Counted from the stretch's first letter, positions 26,624 to 35,375 are shown. The stretch is DNA of 64,000 nucleotides from VXNE01 sp965205735 (GCA_965205735.1 OZ242179.1:620001-684000); one strand, 5' to 3'. Program-made: numbers and translations. Notes: generated from the sequence alone by a model not told the origin.

Positions 26624-27142
26624 ATGACCACCATCATGGATCCCACCGACGAGCGCGTCCCGATCGCGCGCTCGGTCACGGCGCGGCCGCCGGAAATCAC
26701 CGGCAGCCTTGCCTTGCTCGACATTTCGAAGCCGCGCGGCAACGTATTGCTCGACCGCCTGGAAGAACTGCTGCACGAACGCCTGCCCAGCGTCGCGGTC
26801 AACCGCTACGCCAAACCGACGTTCACAAAGCCGGCACCGCAGACGCTAAGGCAGCAGATCAAGGATAACAACGACTTCGTGATCGAGGCGCTGGCCGACT
26901 GAGGCTCCTGTACCACGTGCAGTTTGCATGACACGGTATGGTTCGAGATTCAGGGCGTGCCCTCTGTAGCGCTTGCCTCCAGCGAATTCGCACAGGCCGC
27001 CGCCGCCCAGGCGCGCGCGCTAGGCATGGAAGCGAAGCGTTGTTTCGTCCGTCATCCCATTCAGGACCGCACCGATGACGAGATGCGGGCGCTGGCCGAG
27101 GAAGTGCTGGACGATGTCATCGCGGCGCTGACGACGCAATAG
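26624..27142 (+). CDS. UGSC-family selenoprotein, selenocysteine at an in-frame TGA (26900-26902)
   Basis: From the ATG at 26624 (preceded by AAGGAG) the frame runs to a TGA at 26900-26902 and stays open in the same frame to a TAA-free end at 27142. Across the TGA it reads ALAD-U-GSCTTCSLHDTVW, the hallmark motif of the UGSC family, with selenocysteine at residue 93 and Cys at 96 and 99. The full product is 172 residues, the usual size of the family, and both halves are conserved-looking: LLDISKPRGNVLLDRLEELL before, EIQGVPSVALASSEFAQ and CFVRHPIQDRTDDEMRALAEE after. Conventional gene callers would stop at 26902. The substrate of the family is unknown. A hairpin just after the TGA fits a bacterial SECIS element. 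The reading assumes that the genome has selA, selB, selC and selD, which are not in this window. Confidence 0.85.
26903..26935 (+). promoter_or_regulatory. Candidate bacterial SECIS hairpin
   Basis: Directly after the TGA, bases 26916-26921 can pair with 26925-26930 (six pairs, one of them G-U). The apical loop is GTT at 26922-26924, which puts G and U at the loop top about 20 nt from the TGA. SelB-dependent SECIS elements have this spacing and a GU in the loop. The stem is short, so a larger fold using upstream bases is possible. Confidence 0.5.
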
Positions 27143-27173
27143 GAAGCGCTCGATTCCGGTCAAGAGCTGGGGA

Positions 27174-28334
27174 CTACTCCCCGCGCAATGCAGTTGTGAT
27201 CGGCAACCGCGCCGCGCGCAATGCCGGAAACAGGCCGCCGATCAGACCCAATCCCACCGCCCACACGATCCCGTAGATCAACAACTCGGGAGTCACTGTG
27301 AAGTCGAAGGCGACCTGGGAAAAGGCGCCGGAAAGCGTCGAAACAGTCCACCCGTTAAAGCCAAAATAGGCAACCGCCGCCCCAATAGCGCCTCCGAGCA
27401 AGGCGAGCAGGAGCGCCTCGAGCACCACGGACGCCACCACGGGCGTGCCGCCGAAGCCCAGCGCCCGCAGGGTTGCGATTTCCACCGTGCGCGTCGAAAC
27501 CGCCGTATACATCGTATTGAGCGCCGCAAAGATGGCGCCAACCGCCATGATGGCGGCCACGGCATAGCCGAAGTTTTCGATAAGCGCCGTCAATTGCTGC
27601 GACTGGTTCCTGAAGTATTCGTCCTCGCCGGTGAGCGTAAGGTCGAGACGCGGGTCCTCTTTCACGCGCTCCGACAGCCGGCTCGCCACGTCCGGCGATG
27701 AGAGCCGAACGCGCATTGAGCTGACGTTACCTTCCCTGCGAAATATGGATTGGGTGGTAGCCAAGTCTGCCCAAACCTCGGATTCGTATACCGACCCGTC
27801 AGCCTCGAACACGCCGACGATGCTCCACACGGAGTTCCGGAGCTCGATCGTCGATCCCACTTCGACACCCTGGAACTCCGCAACAGCGCCCCGACCAGCG
27901 ATCATCTCCGTTTTCCCGGTGTCAAACGTCCGCCCGGCAGTGATCGAGATCTCCGGGCGGATGTCGAATGCGGCTTGTTCCACGCCGCGTATCGCCAGGT
28001 TGGCCGGAGATTGATTGGAGCGCTTTGGTACATCGGCGACAAGGTAAAGCTCACCGCTGGACGCCGTCACCTCCGAGAAGGACGAGATCACGGCCATCTC
28101 CTCCGGACCCATGCCGCTGGACAGTTCGCTCGTGGATCCCCCGCGCATCACGATCGCCCGGTCGGGCGCTCCCGCGCGGGCCATGGAAGCCTCGAAACCC
28201 TTGGCCATCGCCAGTATCGCGACCAGTACGCCGACCACGCCGCCGATACCCACGATGATGACCGACGAACTGCCGAGGCGGGACGGCAGATTGCGGAGGC
28301 TCAACAGCGTGATCTGGCAAATCTGGCCGAACAC
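27174..28334 (-). CDS. ABC transporter permease, MacB/FtsX type (second of two)
   Basis: This protein has about 386 residues from the GTG at 28334, two bases after the stop of the upstream permease; the frame is open further back only over that gene. It has one N-terminal span, a periplasmic domain of about 240 residues, and three C-terminal spans with RTVEIATLRALGFGG, the cytoplasmic coupling segment of the FtsX/MacB permease fold. It ends next to, and convergent with, the selenoprotein gene. Together with the next permease, ATPase and adaptor it forms a MacAB-like exporter. Confidence 0.88.
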   Translation of the reverse strand: MFGQICQITLLSLRNLPSRLGSSSVIIVGIGGVVGVLVAILAMAKGFEASMARAGAPDRAIVMRGGSTSELSSGMGPEEMAVISSFSEVTASSGELYLVADVPKRSNQSPANLAIRGVEQAAFDIRPEISITAGRTFDTGKTEMIAGRGAVAEFQGVEVGSTIELRNSVWSIVGVFEADGSVYESEVWADLATTQSIFRREGNVSSMRVRLSSPDVASRLSERVKEDPRLDLTLTGEDEYFRNQSQQLTALIENFGYAVAAIMAVGAIFAALNTMYTAVSTRTVEIATLRALGFGGTPVVASVVLEALLLALLGGAIGAAVAYFGFNGWTVSTLSGAFSQVAFDFTVTPELLIYGIVWAVGLGLIGGLFPALRAARLPITTALRGE

Positions 28335-28336
28335 GC

Positions 28337-29497
28337 CTATCGCTCCCGCAGCGCGTCCGCGATGGCGAGGCGCCGCGCGCTGAGCGCAGGCACGCAGCCG
28401 ACGATCACGCCCAGGCCCGCCGCCAGAGCAAGGCCCTGCGCGACGATCATCCAGGTGATCTCGATCGGTCCCATGAACAGCTCCACTTCTGCGCTGATCG
28501 GGCCTATCACCGCAAGCGCGACACCAATGCCCAGCGTGCCTCCGACCAGACACAACAGTATCGCCTCGGCCAACACGAGCGACCCGACCGACCCGTCGCT
28601 AAAGCCGAATGTCTTCAACACGGCGAGTTCGGGAATGCGTTCTCGCAGCGCCTGCGCCATGGTGTTGGCGGTCAACAACAAAATGGTGAAAAACACCGCG
28701 CCGAGGATTCCCGTGGTCATCAGGCCAATGTCGCCCATCTGTTTGGCGAATTCCCGCTGGGCCTCGTCTTCCGTCGCGGTGCGCGTCGCGTTGATGGAGT
28801 TCTCGAACATCGAGTCGATATCACTTGCGATCTCCGCGGCGCGCTCCGGGTCGTCGACGCGGACGATGAACCAGCCCACAGCCCCGTGGCCGAACTGGCG
28901 CGCCTCGTCGAAATAGTCGTACTGGAACAGGAGCACGCCCGGATCCGGGTCGTCCGGCTGGCCCCGATAGATGCCGACCAGGTCGAACTCCCACAGCCGG
29001 CTGCCGTCCCGTTGCGGGTAGATATCGCCTTCTATGGGAATCTTGTCGCCAAGGCTCCAGCCAAAACGTTCCGCCAGCCCCGCAGATACCACGGCGCCGG
29101 TGCGGGTCGTGCGAAACGCGTCAAGCTCGGCCGGCGCTATCGCCAACTCGGGATACAACGCGAAATAGCCCTCGGGATCGACAGGGAACTTGGGAAAGAA
29201 ATTGCGCGGCTCCTGGTATATGCCGCCGAACCAGTCCGCATGCGTGACGGCGGCAACGCCGGAGACGGTGGCGATCTGTTGCAGATGGCTGATCGGCAGA
29301 GGATCGATCATGGAGTACTTCGGCGATACCACCAGGCGGTCGATGCCGGCTTCGCCGAAACCGCCCGCCGAGAACGCGAACGCGACCGCCCGCAGCAACG
29401 TGAACAGCACGAACGCCACGAGCACCGACATCAGGGTCAGGATCGTGCGGGCCTTTCTCCGGAACAGGTTGGACCAAACGAGGCCGATGCTGTTCAT
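28337..29497 (-). CDS. ABC transporter permease, MacB/FtsX type (first of two)
   Basis: This protein has 386 residues, the same length as its neighbour. MNSIGLVWSNLFRRKARTILT is the conserved opening of these permeases: a cytoplasmic amphipathic segment followed by the first span. A periplasmic domain and three C-terminal spans with ELAVLKTFGFSDGS follow. Its ATG overlaps the stop of the ATPase gene by four bases. Two different permease chains suggest a heterodimeric transporter. Confidence 0.88.
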   Translation of the reverse strand: MNSIGLVWSNLFRRKARTILTLMSVLVAFVLFTLLRAVAFAFSAGGFGEAGIDRLVVSPKYSMIDPLPISHLQQIATVSGVAAVTHADWFGGIYQEPRNFFPKFPVDPEGYFALYPELAIAPAELDAFRTTRTGAVVSAGLAERFGWSLGDKIPIEGDIYPQRDGSRLWEFDLVGIYRGQPDDPDPGVLLFQYDYFDEARQFGHGAVGWFIVRVDDPERAAEIASDIDSMFENSINATRTATEDEAQREFAKQMGDIGLMTTGILGAVFFTILLLTANTMAQALRERIPELAVLKTFGFSDGSVGSLVLAEAILLCLVGGTLGIGVALAVIGPISAEVELFMGPIEITWMIVAQGLALAAGLGVIVGCVPALSARRLAIADALRER

Positions 29498-30174
29498 GCC
29501 GCCTGCTCGACCAGTTGCCCCTTGTCGAGGTGCAGTATGTGACTCGCATGTTCCGCCGCCTTCGGATCGTGGGTGACCATGATCACGGTCTTCCCGTGCT
29601 CACGGTTGAGGATGCCGAGCAGGTCGAGGATCTCTTCCGCCGTCGCCCTGTCAAGATCGCCGGTGGGTTCGTCGCACACGAGGAGCGCCGGGTCGGCGAT
29701 GATCGCCCGCGCGATCGCCACGCGCTGTTGCTGGCCGCCGGACAGCTCTCCCGGTTTGTGCCGGGCGCGGTCGCCCAAGCCGACGATTTCGAGGGCTGTC
29801 TCCGCGTTCTTCCTGCGCTGCGCGCCCGACAGGTTTGTCAGCAGGAGCGGCAGTTCCACGTTCCGCCGCGCATTGAGCACGGGTAGCAGGTTGTAGAACT
29901 GAAACACAAAACCGATATTTCGGGAACGCCACTTGGCCAGCGCCTTCGCAGAAAGTTTGCCCAGCGATTGTCCGCCAACAACGACGGAACCCGAGGTCGG
30001 ATTGTCCAGGCCGCCAATGAGGTTCAACAGCGTTGTCTTGCCCGAGCCCGATGGGCCCATGAGCGCGAGAAAGTCGCCCTCCTCTATGTCGAGATCGATG
30101 CCGACGAGTACGTCGATCGTCTCGCGGCCCTTCCTGTAGCGCTTTGCGACTTCCTTCAGACTGACGATGGGCAT
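29494..30174 (-). CDS. ABC transporter ATP-binding protein, MacB/LolD type
   Basis: This protein has about 226 residues from the ATG at 30174, preceded by GGAGAGG; an ATG 15 bases earlier is less well placed. GPSGSGKTTLLN is the Walker A, LSGGQQQRVAIARA the signature, and LLVCDEPTGDLD the Walker B with D-loop. The LDNPTSGSVVVGGQ and VFQFYNLLP segments are typical of the MacB/LolD/FtsE clade, which powers extraction of lipoproteins, peptides or small molecules rather than import. It is coupled to both permease genes downstream. Confidence 0.92.
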   Translation of the reverse strand: MPIVSLKEVAKRYRKGRETIDVLVGIDLDIEEGDFLALMGPSGSGKTTLLNLIGGLDNPTSGSVVVGGQSLGKLSAKALAKWRSRNIGFVFQFYNLLPVLNARRNVELPLLLTNLSGAQRRKNAETALEIVGLGDRARHKPGELSGGQQQRVAIARAIIADPALLVCDEPTGDLDRATAEEILDLLGILNREHGKTVIMVTHDPKAAEHASHILHLDKGQLVEQAA

Positions 30175-30277
30175 GGCGTGCCTCTCCAAACCTTCTCACT
30201 TTGTGGCTTCGCGGCTTCGGCCAGCCCCATCCCGACAGCGCTCGCGCGAGGCGCTTTATATCAGACTTTCGCGCCGG

Positions 30278-30943
30278 TTACTGACCTTGCTGCTGCGCGA
30301 GGATCGCCCGCCCAACGCGCCTCGCCAAACGGCGCGCGTTCCGGGAAATCTCCGTCGGCGTGCGCGCGGCAAGGAGGTCGTCGATGTCCCACGGCCGCAG
30401 ATTCGGCAACGCGCGACTGCGATCAGTCGTCCTGACCCCGGGCCCGGCCGACGTATCCGGCACGCATATGCGTGCGCCTCGGTCCGAGTCCCACGTCCAT
30501 GCCTCCCGCACGCCCATTCGAAAGTATGGCGCGAGGGCATCCGTCGACCTCGCGGGACGGTCGATCTCGACCACGAGGTCCGGCATGGGATCGCCCCGGC
30601 GCGCATCCAGGTCGCCCTCGACGGTCGCCGCCTGTATCGCCCGCCCCGGATTGATGAAGAAGCAAACGTCCGGTTCGCGCGCATCCTCGACTCCGCGCAA
30701 CCGGCTCGGCCCGGTCAGGAAGAATCCAGGCGACATGCCGGCGTCTTCCAGCAGGGTTTGAACCAATATCAGGAACCTTGCAATGGAGAACGCGCGTCCA
30801 GCGGGGGCGAATCCCGGTTCGGCAACGTACGCGTCGGCGGGCGCCGTACCGCTCCGAAGCAAAACGCCTCGCCCCGGATCGTAGATTCCAACTTCGGCGC
30901 CGCCCGCTTCCGGCGCCTCCACAGTCTCGGCATCCATGATCAA
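30278..30943 (-). CDS. Uma2-family putative endonuclease (DUF820)
   Basis: This 221-residue protein has a PD-(D/E)xK nuclease core of the Uma2 type: EPDVCFFINPG with the first acidic residue, then PDLVVEIDRPARSTD with the Glu of the catalytic site, and YFRMGVREAWTWD. Members are widespread and often in multiple copies; their role is unproven. It lies inside the exporter gene group, between the adaptor and the ATPase genes, in the same orientation. That is odd and points to an inserted passenger gene. An ATG two codons later (30937) could also be the start. Confidence 0.82.
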   Translation of the reverse strand: MIMDAETVEAPEAGGAEVGIYDPGRGVLLRSGTAPADAYVAEPGFAPAGRAFSIARFLILVQTLLEDAGMSPGFFLTGPSRLRGVEDAREPDVCFFINPGRAIQAATVEGDLDARRGDPMPDLVVEIDRPARSTDALAPYFRMGVREAWTWDSDRGARICVPDTSAGPGVRTTDRSRALPNLRPWDIDDLLAARTPTEISRNARRLARRVGRAILAQQQGQ

Positions 30944-30999
30944 GAACTACTCACGTGCATACTGGGAGCGGGGCAAATCGGGACATATTGCCGGGCGGG

Positions 31000-32244
31000 T
31001 CAATTCACGATCTGCACGCGATCGCCGTCCGCCAGGTCCAGGTCAGCAGAGGAGCCGGTTGGGAAGGAAACCACGCGTTCGCCGCCTCTCAATCCGGAGG
31101 CTACGCGCAGACGCGCGCCGTGGGGCTCGGCGATGACGACCCGGCGCCGCGCGACCCGATCCTCGCTGACGACCCAGACGTAGGCCTGGTCTCCGGTGTC
31201 CGTGACGGCATCGGCGGGCACCAGGACACCGGTCGCGGCGACGGGTGGTGGCGACGGCGTATCGTCCAGAAAGCGCACTTTGACCCCCATGTCGGGCAAC
31301 ATCCGATCATCGCGTTCGAGGATGCGGATCCGCACCCGCACCGTCGCCTTGTTGCGATCCGCCGTCGGGATGATCGCGATGACCGCCGCGGGTATCTGCA
31401 GGTCCGGGTAGGCGTTCAAAGCCACCGTCGCCGGTTGACCCGGAAACACGCGATTGATGTAGGCCTCGTTGACATCGACTTCCACTTCAAGCGAGTCCAT
31501 GTCGACGATGGTGCATATGCCCGTGCGCGTGAAACCGCCCCCGGCGGACACCGGCGAAATCATCTCACCCGGCTGCGCGGCCTTGGCGACAACAACCCCG
31601 GCGAAGGGCGCGCGAATCTGCATGTCCGCCAGCATCTGCCGTTGCACGTCCGCGTGGCGCGCGGCGACGTTCAACTCCTGTTCGACGCGGGCGAGCCGCG
31701 CCATCAGTCCCTCAAGGTCAAGCGTGTCGCGATCCAGCTCGGCCTGGCTCGCAAGTTTCCGCCGCGCCAGACCCGAGGTCCGCTCCAGGTCCAGCCGCGC
31801 CTGCTTGAGCCGCACCTTCATCTCGTCGAGGTTCGCGCGGGAGGCACCAAGCTGCGACTCCGACAATTCAAGTTGCGCCCGCGTGATGCTGTCGTCGAGT
31901 TGTGCCAGGAGTTGCCCCGCCTCGACGTACATGCCCTCCTCCACCAGCACTTCCACGACTTTGCCGGTCGTCTTGGAACTGACCGTCGCCTGGCGTCGCG
32001 CCACGACGTAGCCGGTCGCGTCCAGCACACTGTCACCGGCCGGCACCGCCGCCAGGTTCTGCGCAACCGCAGTTCGAACCGCCACCGCCGACGCCTCGCT
32101 GGGCAAAACTGCCGTGAACGCGACGAAACCCGCGCCTCCGACAACAGCGATCAGCAAGAGCCACTTGAACGGGCGGGCGGAAGACGGAGAATTGTCCGAA
32201 TCGCGATCGATCTTCAGCTCGGAAAGGAGCGCTTTCTTGTCCAT
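31000..32244 (-). CDS. Periplasmic adaptor (HlyD/MacA, membrane fusion protein)
   Basis: This 414-residue protein has one N-terminal membrane span (about residues 28-46), the lipoyl-like half motif VSSKTTGKVVEVLVEEGMYVEAGQLLAQLD, and a long coiled-coil hairpin (about residues 115-205). The second half motif with APFAGVVVAKAAQPGEMI and beta-barrel domains follow. This is the adaptor layout that links an inner-membrane transporter to an outer-membrane channel. It is the first gene of the leftward exporter group, and no TolC gene is present. Confidence 0.88.
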   Translation of the reverse strand: MDKKALLSELKIDRDSDNSPSSARPFKWLLLIAVVGGAGFVAFTAVLPSEASAVAVRTAVAQNLAAVPAGDSVLDATGYVVARRQATVSSKTTGKVVEVLVEEGMYVEAGQLLAQLDDSITRAQLELSESQLGASRANLDEMKVRLKQARLDLERTSGLARRKLASQAELDRDTLDLEGLMARLARVEQELNVAARHADVQRQMLADMQIRAPFAGVVVAKAAQPGEMISPVSAGGGFTRTGICTIVDMDSLEVEVDVNEAYINRVFPGQPATVALNAYPDLQIPAAVIAIIPTADRNKATVRVRIRILERDDRMLPDMGVKVRFLDDTPSPPPVAATGVLVPADAVTDTGDQAYVWVVSEDRVARRRVVIAEPHGARLRVASGLRGGERVVSFPTGSSADLDLADGDRVQIVN

Positions 32245-32341
32245 TCGGTCATTCTATCAAGGCTCCCGGCACAGGGATGCAAGTCCCCCACAGCCCGCGC
32301 TCAGCGTCCGTTAGAATGTTCGATGCGCACTGGGGCAAGAA

Positions 32342-33547
32342 TTGAGCGAACGAACCGCGAGCATCTGCAACGATATCACCGGCATCCCGGCGCGGGCGTG
32401 GAACCGTTGCGCGGAAGCGGGCGGCGAATACAACCCGTTTCTCGACCACCGGTTTCTGCACGCGCTGGAGGCGAGCGGCAGCGCATCGCCCAAGACCGGG
32501 TGGCAACCGTTTCACCTGGTGCTCCGCGAAGGCGACAAGGTCCTCGGCGTTGCGCCGATGTATCTCAAGTCGCACTCCCGAGGCGAATACGTGTTCGACG
32601 GCGGTTGGGCGGAAGCCTGGTACCGCGCCGGCGGCGAGTACTATCCGAAGCTCCAGGCCAGCATCCCCTTCACCCCCGCGACCGGCCATCGCCTGCTTCC
32701 CGCCAAGGGCGAACGCGCGGACCTTGTCGAGGAACAGCTTCTCGCAGCGAGCGTGCAGGTCGCCGAGCGCATCGGCGTCAGTTCCCTGCACTACACCTTC
32801 ATGCCGAAGTCGCAGTGGGAGCGCGCCGCGAAGCTCGGCCTGCTGCAGCGCGTGGATACGCAGTATCACTGGACGAATGCGGGTTTCGATACGTTCGACG
32901 ATTTCCTCTCGCAACTGGCATCGAAAAAGCGCAAGAACATCCGCCGCGAGCGTCGCGAAGCGATTCAGGACGACATCGAGGTGGAGTGGGTGACCGGCGG
33001 CGACCTGACCGAACGCCACTGGGACGCCTTCTACGCCTTCTACGTCGATACCGCCAACCGCAAATGGGGCTCGCAATACCTCAAGCGCCGGTTTTTCAGC
33101 CTGATAAACGAAACGATGCCCGAGCGAACGCTGCTGATCATGGCGCGCAGACGCGGCCGCTACATCGCGGGGGCGCTGAACTTCATCGGCTCCCATGCGC
33201 TATTCGGCCGCAATTGGGGCTGCATAGAGGATCACCCCTTTCTGCACTTCGAGATCTGCTACTACCAAGCCATCGACTTCGCCATCGCGCACGGTCTGCA
33301 ACGCGTCGAAGCCGGGGCGCAGGGTCAGCACAAGGTCGCCCGGGGCTACCTGCCGCAGCCAACCTATTCCGCGCATTGGATCCGGGATGCCGGGTTTCGA
33401 CAGGCCGTCGCCCGGTATTTGCTGCAAGAAAAACGCTACGTCGAACAGGACGCGGAATGGACGGCTGCGCGTGGGCCCTTCCGCAAGGATATCGACCTCG
33501 CGCACTACGCCGAGCGTTGGCGAGAAAGCGAGACCCCAGCCGGGTAG
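32342..33547 (+). CDS. GNAT-family protein (COG3146, peptidogalycan-type acyltransferase)
   Basis: This protein has 401 residues from a TTG; no in-frame ATG is nearby. It matches the COG3146 family: NPFLDHRFLHALE, SGSASPKTGWQPFHLV, then PYRGYLPQPTYSAHWI-like sequence near the end (QHKVARGYLP). The SKKRKNIRRERR stretch and a WDAFYAFYVDTANRKWG block are typical. These proteins have a double GNAT fold and are predicted acyltransferases. The substrate is unknown. It is divergent from the exporter adaptor gene, with a TAGAAT-like -10 box at 32312 in the spacer. Confidence 0.85.
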   Translation: MSERTASICNDITGIPARAWNRCAEAGGEYNPFLDHRFLHALEASGSASPKTGWQPFHLVLREGDKVLGVAPMYLKSHSRGEYVFDGGWAEAWYRAGGEYYPKLQASIPFTPATGHRLLPAKGERADLVEEQLLAASVQVAERIGVSSLHYTFMPKSQWERAAKLGLLQRVDTQYHWTNAGFDTFDDFLSQLASKKRKNIRRERREAIQDDIEVEWVTGGDLTERHWDAFYAFYVDTANRKWGSQYLKRRFFSLINETMPERTLLIMARRRGRYIAGALNFIGSHALFGRNWGCIEDHPFLHFEICYYQAIDFAIAHGLQRVEAGAQGQHKVARGYLPQPTYSAHWIRDAGFRQAVARYLLQEKRYVEQDAEWTAARGPFRKDIDLAHYAERWRESETPAG

Positions 33548-33591
33548 AGGTCGCGCTCGCGTCGGCCCGCAGCTAACAAACGGCAGGGAGA

Positions 33592-34032
33592 TCAAGAATA
33601 TACGGTGATGCGTTCTGTCGATTGATCAAGCGCGCGAAAGTCCCGGTCGTGACTGACGAGGGCGATGCAGGACATCTCCAGTGCTGTCGCGACAATCGCG
33701 GCGTCGGGCAAGCGGAGTCTGGTCTGGCTTCTGATACGAGCGGCCCGATGGGCGATCGCGATCGTCAGATCGGCAACCTGCCACGTCGGCGGTCTCGTCA
33801 ACGCCTGCCGATAGTCATCGGCAAGCTGTTCGTTGCCTTGCCGCAACGGACCGGTCAGGACCTCGACCAAGGTGACCGTCGAAATCACCAATTGGTGGTC
33901 TCCCGCCTCGGCCCGATCGAACAGGTCGGTAAAGCGCGGTCCGAAAACCGGATGATTTTCGAACCAGTAGATTATCGGGGCGCTGTCCACCAAAATCCGG
34001 CCCCGGCGCGGTAGATCGCCAATATCTTGCAT
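33592..34032 (-). CDS. PIN-domain toxin of a type II toxin-antitoxin pair
   Basis: This protein has about 146 residues from the ATG at 34032. The PIN fold is shown by RILVDSAPIIYWFENHP (first Asp), STVTLVEVLTGP (Glu) and LRLPDAAIVATALE (Asp), plus SHDRDF near the end. PIN toxins are magnesium-dependent RNases that cut tRNA or mRNA. The antitoxin gene lies 73 bp upstream, a larger gap than usual; the toxin frame is open across part of that gap, so a start at a GTG near 34070 is possible. Confidence 0.85.
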   Translation of the reverse strand: MQDIGDLPRRGRILVDSAPIIYWFENHPVFGPRFTDLFDRAEAGDHQLVISTVTLVEVLTGPLRQGNEQLADDYRQALTRPPTWQVADLTIAIAHRAARIRSQTRLRLPDAAIVATALEMSCIALVSHDRDFRALDQSTERITVYS

Positions 34033-34105
34033 GGTCAACGAGCGGGGCCGGTATCCCTCGCACACCACAGTCGGAGCCGAAGGCGCCCCCGGTGGGACAC
34101 TGCGT

Positions 34106-34342
34106 TCACCATTCGCGGCGTAGTTCGTCAATGTACTCCGAGACATCGCCGTAACAGCCCCGCGCCGACCCTCGCAAGGCCGTGAAATTCGGCGCGGTTG
34201 TACGCGCAACGTGGGACACGGGAACAATCGCGGCCCTTGGCACCCCCCGCTTGCTTATGATCGTCACCGTCCCATCACGTTCCGCTCGATCAATCAGCTC
34301 CGGCAACTTTTGTCGCGCTTCTTCAGCACCCACGTGATTCAT
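34106..34342 (-). CDS. Phd/YefM-type antitoxin
   Basis: This 78-residue protein begins MNHVGAEEARQKLPELIDRAE and continues TVTIISKRGVPRAAIVP, the Phd/YefM DNA-binding fold. The C-terminal 30 residues, ending in YIDELRREW, would wrap the PIN toxin. A palindrome at 34357-34371 just before the gene is a likely autoregulatory operator. Confidence 0.85.
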   Translation of the reverse strand: MNHVGAEEARQKLPELIDRAERDGTVTIISKRGVPRAAIVPVSHVARTTAPNFTALRGSARGCYGDVSEYIDELRREW

Positions 34343-34356
34343 GCTTCGACCTTTTC

Positions 34357-34371
34357 ACCGTACGGTCGTAC
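34357..34371. promoter_or_regulatory. Candidate operator of the Phd-PIN toxin-antitoxin pair
   Basis: Two overlapping palindromes, ACCGTACGGT (34357-34366) and GTACGGTCGTAC (34360-34371, with a 2-base centre), lie 15 bases before the antitoxin ATG. A TAAACT -10-like box follows on the minus strand side at about 34373-34378. Antitoxins of this family bind such sites to repress their own operon. Confidence 0.5.
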
Positions 34372-34529
34372 AGTTTAGACCCAGTCATGGTTTCTGCCAA
34401 CTCTCCTGACCTTGAGGAGACATATGCGTTGCAAGAGGTCGAGTCAATGAGAGCCATTGAAAACCATCCTCATCAAAGCGACAGACCGTCGCGCCGAGGC
34501 TGCGCCCACAATCTGTTGCGGAAAAGTCC

Positions 34530-35375
34530 TCAATCAACGCACGCAGTTTCCGAGGGCGGATGCCGAAGCACGGCAAGCACTTGTCCCGCATGGCGTTGCA
34601 GCCTGGCGAGATTGTCCGGTCCCAGCCGGAGGAGCTGCTTGGTCAGTGGAGAAGCGGCTTCGATCTCCGCATCGGCATACCTGAATAGCGCATCTTCTCG
34701 CACGACCTCGACCGGCAACGCCGGGAACTGAACGGCCTGGATCGCCGCCAACGCGCCGTCGACCATTGCATCGACATCCGCCTCGGGAAGACCCAACTGG
34801 CGCATCGCCTGCGCCAACAGCGGCCGGAACAACCGCGTGAGCGATGCGATCCGTTCCGGCGGCATGCATGTCAAGGCATCCACCACCGCGTCGTAACGGC
34901 GGAAGGTCGCATTGTCGATGTAGTGCCGATCTCCGCGCGTCTCGATTCTGAATTCTCCGGCGGGCGCCTCGATGAGGGCGAAACGGCCGCGCGATAATTC
35001 GCCGCGCGCGGCGTTGTCCACGACTCCGGCCGCGCGCCGCAAGATGTCGGCGGTGCCGTTCGGCGAGCCATCCGGCGAGCCATCCGGAACAAGCGCGGCG
35101 AGGCAAGCGTCCACCTGCGTGCGAACGAAATCGTCACTGTCGTCGAGCGGGGGCAATTCCGGCGCGGTGACAGGCACGCACGCGGATTCAGTCGGGGGCG
35201 GTTCGGGCACCGGCACCTCTTCGACGATTGCCGAGGGGGACGCGGGAACCGTCTGCGGCGTCGTCGGCGCAAAGATCGGTGCGGCGCGTTCCCGAGGCAG
35301 CAGCGCATTCCACACCAGGAAGCCGAGCCCAAGGACGGCAAGCGCCGCCACGCCAGCGACAACATGTCGCGTCAT
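34530..35375 (-). CDS. DUF3014-family membrane-anchored protein
   Basis: This protein has about 281 residues from the ATG at 35375; longer frames run into the asnS promoter region. One N-terminal span (VVAGVAALAVLGLGFLVW) is followed by a Pro-rich linker (residues 30-65). The DUF3014 block is LPPLDDSDDFVRTQVDACL, with FRRYDAVVDALTCMPPERI later. Short direct repeats encode PDGSPDGSPNG. It is probably periplasmic with an unknown role. The spacer to the Phd antitoxin gene (34343-34529) shows nothing coding. Confidence 0.75.
   Translation of the reverse strand: MTRHVVAGVAALAVLGLGFLVWNALLPRERAAPIFAPTTPQTVPASPSAIVEEVPVPEPPPTESACVPVTAPELPPLDDSDDFVRTQVDACLAALVPDGSPDGSPNGTADILRRAAGVVDNAARGELSRGRFALIEAPAGEFRIETRGDRHYIDNATFRRYDAVVDALTCMPPERIASLTRLFRPLLAQAMRQLGLPEADVDAMVDGALAAIQAVQFPALPVEVVREDALFRYADAEIEAASPLTKQLLRLGPDNLARLQRHAGQVLAVLRHPPSETACVD

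Noticed and set aside
26900..26902. TGA as an ordinary stop with an unrelated downstream gene
   Set aside because: The frame is unchanged, the downstream part lacks a ribosome site and start, and the motif across the codon is the family signature.
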